A stretch of DNA of 64,000 nt, taken from assembly GCA_965230205.1 (NCBI GenBank), contig OZ245996.1:2666001-2730000 (forward strand), written 5' to 3'. Origin of the DNA: CANLBN01 sp965230205 (GTDB taxonomy: Bacteria; Pseudomonadota; Gammaproteobacteria; Pseudomonadales; Cellvibrionaceae). A program made the translations under genes and the position numbers. Positions 25,563 through 32,093 of this stretch are shown here, one piece after another; position 1 is the stretch's first letter, and each line of letters begins with the position of its first letter. Below the pieces are notes generated by a model, which saw nothing but the letters and a program-made list of their open reading frames with translations, was not told the DNA's origin and did no database searches.

Positions 25563-26243
25563 ATGAAAAGAGTTATTTTAAATTATGTTGAATGTCAGCA
25601 TACCGGCGAATATGGATTGATGTTAGATGGTGTTGTTTGTGAAGCCGTTTATGCCGCCAGCGAAGGTGTTCTGATCGCCCATGATATTATTGAGCACAAC
25701 GGGGCTGAAACCATTGGTACATTTACTGATGAATTGGAAGCCCTGGGTGTTGTCTGGTGGGTGCGTGGTGAATTTAATGATATTCGGCGTGATGGCCGTG
25801 GATCAGCTTTTTCACCTTATGAGCACCTTGCATCTGATATTGCTTATATGGCTGAGTCTATTCAGCATGGCTCTACCCTTGATATTGACTGCAAAAGGAC
25901 AAGAGCCTGTGATTATGATGACGATTTTCAGTTAATTATCGAGATGGCAAAAAAATCATTTCGAGAGAACAGGTTTGATGATATTAATGTTGATATTTTT
26001 AGAGGCATTAGCCATGTTAATCGATACTTTGATTGCGCACTTCACTGTATGCGCAGAGGCTATCGAAAAGCATTGAAGCGATACCATAAATTAGGCCAGT
26101 GTGGAACCAATAGCCTATTTTGGGACATCGCCAATAAAGTGGACGATCTTTTACCTTATATTGATATCGGTGAACAGATTGATCTACGCTATAGTCTGAC
26201 AACAGGCGGTATGGATGCCAATATTGTGAGTCAGTATGATTGA
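25563..26243 (+). CDS. ICE accessory protein of unknown function
   Basis: A 226-residue soluble protein starting at the ATG 7 bases after GGAG; an upstream extension to 25461 would begin with TTG and run through the leader hairpins, so it is rejected. The N-terminal part (VECQHTGEYGLMLDGVVCEAVYAASEGVLIAHDIIEH) has an alpha/beta pattern followed by an acidic region. I see no catalytic motif. It ends the run of single-gene units with structured leaders and is followed by a terminator. Confidence 0.65.
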   Translation: MKRVILNYVECQHTGEYGLMLDGVVCEAVYAASEGVLIAHDIIEHNGAETIGTFTDELEALGVVWWVRGEFNDIRRDGRGSAFSPYEHLASDIAYMAESIQHGSTLDIDCKRTRACDYDDDFQLIIEMAKKSFRENRFDDINVDIFRGISHVNRYFDCALHCMRRGYRKALKRYHKLGQCGTNSLFWDIANKVDDLLPYIDIGEQIDLRYSLTTGGMDANIVSQYD

Positions 26244-26247
26244 TAAT

Positions 26248-26286
26248 AAACCCCGTTATGTTTTTCGTAATGGGGTTATTTTTTTA
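26248..26286 (+). terminator. Rho-independent terminator
   Basis: AAACCCCGTTA (starting 26248) pairs with TAATGGGGTT (26268-26277) around a short loop and is followed by ATTTTTTTT. It ends transcription of the gene at 25563-26243. Confidence 0.85.
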
Positions 26287-26300
26287 CTATTGGAGTGCTT

Positions 26301-26403
26301 GAAAAGAATATACTGTGATTATAAACACGCTGTGAATATATCCCTATACGCTCTACGTCGGCATCCTGCCTCCGAAGGTTTATAATCACAGTATATTCTT
26401 TTC
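26301..26403 (-). repeat. 103-bp palindromic element, copy B
   Basis: 26-base perfect terminal inverted repeats (26301-26326 with 26378-26403) enclose the same core as copy A at 23373-23475, in the opposite orientation. Positions where the arms differ from copy A are changed on both arms together (for example TA at arm positions 11-12 here and CG in copy A, each matched on the other side). This means pairing is conserved. It lies between the terminator at 26248 and the convergent end of the PFL_4669 gene. Confidence 0.85.
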
Positions 26404-26420
26404 TTGATACATCATAGTAA

Positions 26421-27098
26421 TTAACGAGAGATAGGCCCATATTCTGAGTGTTGATTATTATTGAGTATATCCAGTGGCACTAGCCCGCATTTTTCAATGG
26501 CTAATAAGCCCTGTTTATTATTTTCCAAAATATCGTTACGGGTAACATTCATATTGATATATAAGCCAGGTGCTATTAGCACCCCTCGTATTGGACGTGA
26601 TAGATGGTCAATATCTTTTAAGAAGGAAAGCTTTGTGTAGTTTTTTAATCCGATACAGCTATTTAATTGCCGGAGGATATAATCAAAGCGAGCAATGAGC
26701 GTTGCCGTTAATTTTGAATGGACGGTGTAATATTTGTCTGTATCGAATTCGATGGTTATCGGGTTGCTTGATTCAACAGGAGTAATGCTAACACCCGGTG
26801 GTGATGACGCTAACAATTGTTTTGCTTTGGTCTCATAGTGCTCTATTTTACTGTTGGCTTTTTTAATCCGTCTTTCAATTTCAATGAGTACCATCTCTGC
26901 ATAAGGGTCATCTTTCTTGATACCGCTCCAGATATGCCCTAATCGTTGAGAAAATTGCTCCAGGCCACTGACTTTATATTCTTTCGCCTTATTTTCTGGT
27001 TTGAATGTACCACCACTCACTAAATTTTTGGCTGCTGGCATATGTAGAGTAAAAGCAAAGTGGCTTTTTAATATATCGGTTGTTTGGGTATTGGTCAT
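26421..27098 (-). CDS. ICE protein, PFL_4669 family (DUF1845)
   Basis: A 225-residue cytoplasmic protein matching TIGR03761/DUF1845. The conserved N-terminal block contains FTLHMPAAKNLVSGG, and later there is a helix with ATLIARFDYILRQLNSCIGLKNYT followed by SRPIRGVLIAPG. In ICEs this gene belongs to the maintenance or replication module, not the secretion module. It follows the DUF2857 gene with 15 bases between, so the two form an operon on the minus strand. The neighbouring par, ssb and topoisomerase genes usual in that module are not seen. Confidence 0.82.
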   Translation of the reverse strand: MTNTQTTDILKSHFAFTLHMPAAKNLVSGGTFKPENKAKEYKVSGLEQFSQRLGHIWSGIKKDDPYAEMVLIEIERRIKKANSKIEHYETKAKQLLASSPPGVSITPVESSNPITIEFDTDKYYTVHSKLTATLIARFDYILRQLNSCIGLKNYTKLSFLKDIDHLSRPIRGVLIAPGLYINMNVTRNDILENNKQGLLAIEKCGLVPLDILNNNQHSEYGPISR

Positions 27099-27113
27099 AA
27101 AAAAGCCTCTCGC

Positions 27114-27647
27114 TTATGCCGTTTCTGCATACTTTTTGGCGGCTGTCCAGACAACATTAATAGGCTGATCAGTTTTTTTAGCCACGGCTAAATAACGCTC
27201 TCGGTCGCTTAAGTCTTCTGACTCTTTCCAATGCTGCCAAATCAGTAATTCCATGTCTTTATCGCAATAGGGTGGTCTATGCTGTCCAGTGCCGGACAAA
27301 TTCAAATATCGGCGGCGCAGGCAGAATTCTGTGGTGTGCATACCAAAGAGTTCCCGCATCAGTCTGCTGGGGGCCTGTCGCAATAGATATTCGTCTTCCA
27401 AGGCTCTACTTGTGATTTCATCTTGTAGGCTATCAAGTTGGATTTGTAACTCTTCAGGATCGATCTTCAGGGTCAGGAATTGGTCAGCCCGTGAACTAAT
27501 AAACTTCTGGCCAAAGGAATCTAAGTGTCTCAGTTGATTTAATAAATCGAAATCAATACCCAGAATTTCAGGGTGTTCCAGATACTCTTCTATAACACTG
27601 ATAATTGAAGTGGTTACTGTTGTATGAAGTTTGCTACCCGTTTCCAT
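27114..27647 (-). CDS. ICE protein, DUF2857 family
   Basis: A 177-residue cytoplasmic protein whose C-terminal half reads ELFGMHTTEFCLRRRYLNLSGTGQHRPPYC followed by IWQHWKES, the DUF2857 (STY4528-like) pattern. The block may be a DNA-binding helical domain; the family is found upstream of the PFL_4669 gene in ICEs, as here. It is divergent from the XRE regulator gene, with an operator-like dyad between them. Confidence 0.75.
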   Translation of the reverse strand: METGSKLHTTVTTSIISVIEEYLEHPEILGIDFDLLNQLRHLDSFGQKFISSRADQFLTLKIDPEELQIQLDSLQDEITSRALEDEYLLRQAPSRLMRELFGMHTTEFCLRRRYLNLSGTGQHRPPYCDKDMELLIWQHWKESEDLSDRERYLAVAKKTDQPINVVWTAAKKYAETA

Positions 27648-27887
27648 AATTAATATTCCCGCGTATTAAGCACTGAAAAAGTCATTGAGTGCTATCTTCG
27701 TAACTGAAAACATTCATGTCAATCAGAAACGTTACATAAAAAAAAGAACATTAACTACACATTTTTATACGTTTTTAAAGTTTAGGCAAGGGAAAAGTCA
27801 AAAATGACAAGTGTACTTGGTAGACCTAAGCCCTGCCATTAGCAAAGCTACTTTCTTTAAAAGTCGCTAAGAATAGATACTTATACG
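27648..27887. promoter_or_regulatory. Divergent control region with XRE operator-like site
   Basis: 240 noncoding bases lie between the divergent DUF2857 and XRE genes. The site CAAGTGTACTTG (27808-27819) is a 5-2-5 dyad closely related to the perfect palindrome GCCAAGTATACTTGGC at 30515-30530. Both sites flank the gene block that includes the XRE regulator, which makes them likely operators of that protein. Confidence 0.55.
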
Positions 27888-28127
27888 ATGCTAGAGAAAG
27901 TAGTATTTGGAGAGGTGTTAAGACACTTCAGAAAATCCAAACAATTAACGCAAGAGAAATTAGCGCTCAGCTCAGGTATGAGCCGTAATAGCATAGGGAG
28001 TCTGGAAAAAGGTGAATTTAATGTCACCATCGATACCTTGTTTAAAGTGGCACAGGGATTAGAAGTGTTACCAGAAGAATTGATCAAACAAACCCGCCTT
28101 GAATTAGCCAAGCGTCAAGATCACTGA
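27888..28127 (+). CDS. XRE-family transcriptional regulator
   Basis: A 79-residue protein that is almost entirely one Cro/CI-type helix-turn-helix (about residues 8-66: EVLRHFRKSKQLTQEKLALSSGMSRNSIGSLEKGEF). Such single-domain regulators bind as dimers and often control excision or transfer genes of mobile elements. The likely operator dyads are at 27808 in front of its own gene and at 30515. Its exact regulon is inferred. Confidence 0.88.
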   Translation: MLEKVVFGEVLRHFRKSKQLTQEKLALSSGMSRNSIGSLEKGEFNVTIDTLFKVAQGLEVLPEELIKQTRLELAKRQDH

Positions 28128-28202
28128 TAACGTTCTAAGCTATCTGATTGCTTATCCACCATAAACCCGCCTGCAATAGCGTAGAGTATATAGCCTTGGA
28201 AA

Positions 28203-29144
28203 ATGAGGTTATCTATTTTGCAGTTACTGGTAAAAACAACACAATATTTTCTGTGCTTAATTAGTATGCTATTGACAGCGTTATTCGCTGTGAGCATTGG
28301 CACAAAAGGCGGTATTAATACACTCTCAATTGAGTACTACGCTGGCTTATTTTTATTAATCTCAATTGGTTTATGTATTGATATTAGTAAATATTTATTT
28401 TGGTATTACCGTAAAAAACACACTTTGTATTTATGCCTTAGTGTGTTTTTAGTAGGGTTTTCATGGTTAGCCAGCGTTGCTTTTTTTGTATCACAAGATA
28501 CCGCTAATATCGCAGTTAATCAAAAAAAGTCATCAGCCTATATTGCCAACCAAAAAAGAATCCTTGCCTTGGAAGTTGAAATTCAGGAGAAACGAAAATT
28601 ACTTAACAAACGTTTATCCAGTAGTTACCATAATCAGTGGGACAAAGGGCAAGAAGTCATTAAAGAGATAGAAGCACTTAATCAGGAGTTAAATACCCGC
28701 TTAGAAAATACAGATTCAATTGGCCTAAATGATGGGCAGAATCAACTAAGCACAGCTTTTCTATTTAATACACTATCATCCTTATTATCTGTTTCTTTTT
28801 CCTCCGCGATAAATATTGCCTATAGTATTTTTGCTTTTGTGATAGAGATATGTGCATTGGGTGTAATGAGTTTATCGCAGATAGTTAACTCTCAAGCGAA
28901 AAAGAGTAAAGTTGATAAGCAGGATATTGAGGATGATACTGTGACACCCGAAAATAATAAAAATGAACTGATTAAAAAAATTAAAGAAGATGTGCTTTCT
29001 GGAAAAATTAAACCGCTAGTCACTAAGATTATCGAAAATTATCCAATTCGTCATAATGAAGCCAGGCTGATATTGGACGATCTGGAAGGCGAGGGGAAAA
29101 TTAAGGTGAAGAATAAGCGTTATAATCTGCTTATAGATGACTAA
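28203..29144 (+). CDS. Membrane protein with coiled coil and winged-helix-like tail
   Basis: A 313-residue protein with four predicted membrane segments (about 11-32, 45-66, 75-97 and 205-225). A coiled-coil region (about 108-172) lies between the third and fourth, and a cytoplasmic C-terminal domain follows (about 255-313). The tail reads ENYPIRHNEARLILDDLEGEG, a winged-helix-like pattern that could bind DNA. I do not recognise the family. Its convergent neighbour overlaps by 4 bases. Membrane tethering of the element DNA is a guess from the domain layout. Confidence 0.65.
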   Translation: MRLSILQLLVKTTQYFLCLISMLLTALFAVSIGTKGGINTLSIEYYAGLFLLISIGLCIDISKYLFWYYRKKHTLYLCLSVFLVGFSWLASVAFFVSQDTANIAVNQKKSSAYIANQKRILALEVEIQEKRKLLNKRLSSSYHNQWDKGQEVIKEIEALNQELNTRLENTDSIGLNDGQNQLSTAFLFNTLSSLLSVSFSSAINIAYSIFAFVIEICALGVMSLSQIVNSQAKKSKVDKQDIEDDTVTPENNKNELIKKIKEDVLSGKIKPLVTKIIENYPIRHNEARLILDDLEGEGKIKVKNKRYNLLIDD

Positions 29145-30094
29145 TCTGTATTTTCTATTAAGAAAATAATTTCTCTCTTGCCAAGACCTGGAAAAGTCAT
29201 TTTTTCATTTGTTGAATTTTTATAGCATTGACTTGATAAAAAATCAGTTTCCACTGTTTTCCAGTCAATATTGTTTTGACTGCCGAAGTATTTAAAAATA
29301 TCGGGAATAGCTAGAGCATGGCCTTTACTGGTTTCACAGATATAAAGATGAATTTTATTTGTACTATCGGTTTTTTTATTAATAGATTTTTTGATAGTAC
29401 CATATAATTCTTTTCCCCAATTTTTAATAGAATCTTCTGTTGAAGTTTGATGATGGCTATTAATAATTAGCTGCCCAAGAGGTGAGTTGATATCTGGTAC
29501 AGCACTGAGTTTAAGCATGGTGTTAAATGCTTCGTTATTATCATATAGCCAGTTGAGGCAAGAATGATTAAATATAAAGGATAATAAACTAATAGGCATT
29601 AAATTATGCCCGCAAGCGGGTAGTTTTTTAACAGTATAAATACTTCCTTGTGGAATAGGGCCGTGATAAAGATTCCATTTTATATGCCGATCATATTTAT
29701 CTTTATAGATTACCTCAAACTCAGATAGATTAGGCAATTTATATAATAAAGCTGCTACAAAAACAGTATAAGTCCATACATCTTTTTCTTTACCAATATC
29801 CTCTGGTTTTGAGCCTATAGGTAAAATGTAAGATCGTCTAAGTTTTAACGCATCAACAACTGCTTGTAATTGCTGTTTTATTGTCGAAGTACCAACGACC
29901 TGATAAATTGCCAAAAATACCTCAAGCGGCTGTTTATAAAATAAAGAAAAATACTCATTGGGTAAAGCCACTAACGATTTAATCTGCTCTATATAATGAT
30001 AATAAATATCTTCTTTTAAGAGCACTTCCCCTGAATACGCAGTTTTACCATCAACTCTATTTTCTATTAATTTCATTTCTGTATCTGTTTTCAA
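29141..30094 (-). CDS. TraI_2-like protein with degenerate metal site
   Basis: A 317-residue protein resembling the TraI_2 domain of MobH-type ICE relaxases. The recognisable block is LRRSYILPIGSKPEDI with WTYTVFVAALL (residues 86-117), followed by a domain with LPACGHNLMPISLLSFIFNHSCLNWL. In active family members AALL is followed by HDxGK and is preceded by a His-rich HHxxGGLLxHT segment. Here these read AALLYKLP and GTSTIKQQLQAVV, so the HD-type histidines are missing. It is about half the length of a full TraI. It could be a decayed relaxase or a repurposed paralogue. Confidence 0.65.
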   Translation of the reverse strand: MKTDTEMKLIENRVDGKTAYSGEVLLKEDIYYHYIEQIKSLVALPNEYFSLFYKQPLEVFLAIYQVVGTSTIKQQLQAVVDALKLRRSYILPIGSKPEDIGKEKDVWTYTVFVAALLYKLPNLSEFEVIYKDKYDRHIKWNLYHGPIPQGSIYTVKKLPACGHNLMPISLLSFIFNHSCLNWLYDNNEAFNTMLKLSAVPDINSPLGQLIINSHHQTSTEDSIKNWGKELYGTIKKSINKKTDSTNKIHLYICETSKGHALAIPDIFKYFGSQNNIDWKTVETDFLSSQCYKNSTNEKMTFPGLGKREIIFLIENTD

Positions 30095-30213
30095 TGAATA
30101 ACTTACGAAGAGTAACAGAATGAAAAATCGATACTTGAATTTACATTTCAGAGATTAATAAAGGTAAAGTATTTTCTTGTGTGAATAAGCGCAGAGGGAA
30201 GCGGTTTCAGAGA

Positions 30214-30480
30214 TTATTTATTATTGCGGTAGCGCGAGTTGTTTTTGATTTTTTCCGGTGGGGCTTGTAGCAGGTTGAGAATTTTATCGGATAGGTAGAG
30301 GTGGGGGTTGTTTAACATATCCTTGTGTAGATGGGCCGTTGGATGTACCGAGCCAGACTTGCGGCTATTTGTTATTTCTTGCTTTAGGGTATCGTTTAGT
30401 TCATTGGCAACAAGGCTTGCATAAGAGCCGTATGCTGCGAAGTCATCAGCCGTAAAAGTCAGGTTTGAATCCATCGTCAT
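30214..30480 (-). CDS. Small unknown protein at the ICE right side
   Basis: An 88-residue soluble protein with no signal or membrane segment. It has a helical pattern and a basic C-terminus (PPEKIKNNSRYRNNK). A perfect 16-bp palindrome lies 35 bases upstream of its start, suggesting regulation by the XRE protein. I do not recognise a family; a small element-encoded regulator or antitoxin-like protein is possible but not shown. Confidence 0.55.
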   Translation of the reverse strand: MTMDSNLTFTADDFAAYGSYASLVANELNDTLKQEITNSRKSGSVHPTAHLHKDMLNNPHLYLSDKILNLLQAPPEKIKNNSRYRNNK

Positions 30481-30992
30481 TGTCCAGCATTCCAGTTTGT
30501 TGGTTTATATGAATGCCAAGTATACTTGGCTAAAATGTGTTGCTATGATACGCTTAATTCTGTTTTATTGCCAATCACTAACAGGGTAACAACGGCAATA
30601 ATGGAGGTAGTTTGGCGCGTTAAACAACAATAATCTGGCTGTATGCCGCATATATAAAGGCCAGGAATAACCGCGTTGTGCAGTGATAACCTTTACATCT
30701 TGTTATTTGGCGCTTTTACCTTTTTATCTTATTTTTGCTAAGTTAGACTACAAATTTATGAACTGTGAGTTCATTTATAAGTAATAATTTTTGATGAATT
30801 TTGTGCCAATAATCTCAATGGCCGGTAATTTTAGTTGGGATTGTTAAAAATGCTGCCAAAGGCAGTATCGACATAAAAACGAATAATACCATCATAGAAT
30901 TAGATTCTCATCGATGGAAGGCGGTTCATTTGTTTTAGGCCCCAGCGAGTGGGCCAGTTAATTGATGTGTCAGACTTTGTAGCTTCTATGAT
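30481..30992. other. Noncoding region at possible element boundary
   Basis: 512 bases without a convincing gene. It contains the palindrome at 30515-30530 and otherwise AT-rich sequence with small inverted repeats. A change in gene content from ICE genes to metabolic genes happens here, so it may hold an element junction, but I saw no tRNA fragment or direct repeat that would prove it. Confidence 0.5.
30515..30530. promoter_or_regulatory. Perfect 16-bp palindrome, likely XRE operator
   Basis: GCCAAGTATACTTGGC is a perfect palindrome 35 bases upstream of the minus-strand gene at 30214-30480. Its core CAAGTnnACTTG matches the dyad at 27808-27819 next to the XRE gene. Confidence 0.6.
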
Positions 30993-32081
30993 ATGAGCAA
31001 ATCTTATTTTTCAAAAACCTATGCAGAGGCCCGCCAGCGATTTAAAGAGGCGGCTACTGCTGCTGGCGCAAGCATCAGTTCATACAGGATAGATTCAGAA
31101 TGCCAGGATGAACTCGCTATTGATGTAGCGATTATTGGCCCCGATACCGCACCAACCATTGTCACCTCATCAGGGGTACATGGTGTGGAAGGCTTCTTTG
31201 GGTCAGCCGTTCAGCTTGCGCTTCTTAACCAGCTTCGAGAAACAAAGACTGTACTTAATATTAGGTACGTTTTAATCCACGCGGTTAACCCTTTCGGGTT
31301 TTCACGCTTTCGACGTTTTAATGAAGATAATGTTGATCTGAACAGAAATTTTCTTACAGAAGAGGGCAGGTTTAAGGGCGCGCCAGATGCTTATGTACGC
31401 CTTAATCGATTTCTGAATCCAGAATCGCCACCTTCCCGTTTTGAACCGTTCAAATTGAAGGCGATGTGGAATATTTTCCGCCACGGTTTGCAACCGCTTA
31501 AGCAAGCTTTGGCTGGTGGGCAGTACGATTATCCGCAAGGTGTCTTTTTCGGTGGTCATGGGCCATGCCAATCTACCAGAATTATTTACGATAACTGCGA
31601 TGATTGGGTGGGCGAATCAAATCCAGTTATCCATATTGATTTACACACGGGCCTGGGGGCATTTGCAAAATACAAATTACTCCTTACGGAGTCTGCTGAT
31701 TCAATAGATTATCCCTGGTATAGCAAAAATTTTGGTAAAGACTCTGTAGAAGCTATGGATGCACCACACGTTACGTCTTACCAAGTTAACGGTATTTTTG
31801 GTGAATGGTTAAAGCAGCACTTTGGCTCTAGGCAGTACCGCTTTGTCACCGCAGAGTTTGGTACTTATGACATTATCCGAGTTTTTGCAGCTATCAGAGC
31901 TGAAAATCGTGCGCATCATTATGGTGTAGAAGATAGCCCTGCCTATCAATCGACTAAGGCGGAAATGTTGGAGTGCTTTTGCCCCAGTAGTGCTTCGTGG
32001 AGAGCGCAAGTGATTGAGTCTGGTCTGGAAATAGTCAATCAGGCAAGGCAGGCCCTAGTACGAACTAAAACAAGAGGATGA
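30993..32081 (+). CDS. DUF2817 zinc-peptidase-like protein
   Basis: A 362-residue protein with the M14-like fold signatures of DUF2817. GVHGVEG supplies the zinc pair His63 and Glu66, then come VNPFGF and NEDNVDLNRNF. A third zinc His is in HIDLHTGLG (near 217), and the probable catalytic Glu is in TAEFGTYD (near 292). It should be a metal-dependent carboxypeptidase or amidase acting on small peptides or amides; the substrate is unknown. No signal peptide is evident, so it is probably cytoplasmic. It is 12 bases upstream of the acylase gene, suggesting one pathway. Confidence 0.85.
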   Translation: MSKSYFSKTYAEARQRFKEAATAAGASISSYRIDSECQDELAIDVAIIGPDTAPTIVTSSGVHGVEGFFGSAVQLALLNQLRETKTVLNIRYVLIHAVNPFGFSRFRRFNEDNVDLNRNFLTEEGRFKGAPDAYVRLNRFLNPESPPSRFEPFKLKAMWNIFRHGLQPLKQALAGGQYDYPQGVFFGGHGPCQSTRIIYDNCDDWVGESNPVIHIDLHTGLGAFAKYKLLLTESADSIDYPWYSKNFGKDSVEAMDAPHVTSYQVNGIFGEWLKQHFGSRQYRFVTAEFGTYDIIRVFAAIRAENRAHHYGVEDSPAYQSTKAEMLECFCPSSASWRAQVIESGLEIVNQARQALVRTKTRG

Positions 32082-32093
32082 GTCAATCTGCTT

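Larger units (their letters stand above)
9120..30530. mobile_element. Integrative conjugative element backbone (genomic-island T4SS type)
   Basis: The gene order RAQPRD, PFL_4701, 4702, TIGR03750, 4703, 4704, 4705, TIGR03751, 4706 ATPase, 4709, 4710, 4711, TraG is the conserved secretion module of this ICE class. DUF3577, RadC-like, PFL_4669 and DUF2857 genes from the accessory and replication modules follow. Boundaries are uncertain. No integrase, par genes, TraD or clear functional relaxase lie in the window. The copper island to the left is probably cargo of the same element, and the right end could be anywhere up to the tRNA-Met at 42133. Confidence 0.85.

Noticed and set aside
28203..29144. 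Anti-phage or toxin membrane effector
   Set aside because: It has membrane segments and a coiled coil, but no recognisable effector domain or partner gene; the winged-helix-like tail suggests a DNA-linked role instead.
30605..30750. Integron attC-like site (GTTAAAC and GTTAGAC boxes around an imperfect dyad)
   Set aside because: The two halves do not pair as attC arms when aligned; the boxes are in the same orientation and no cassette or integrase is near.
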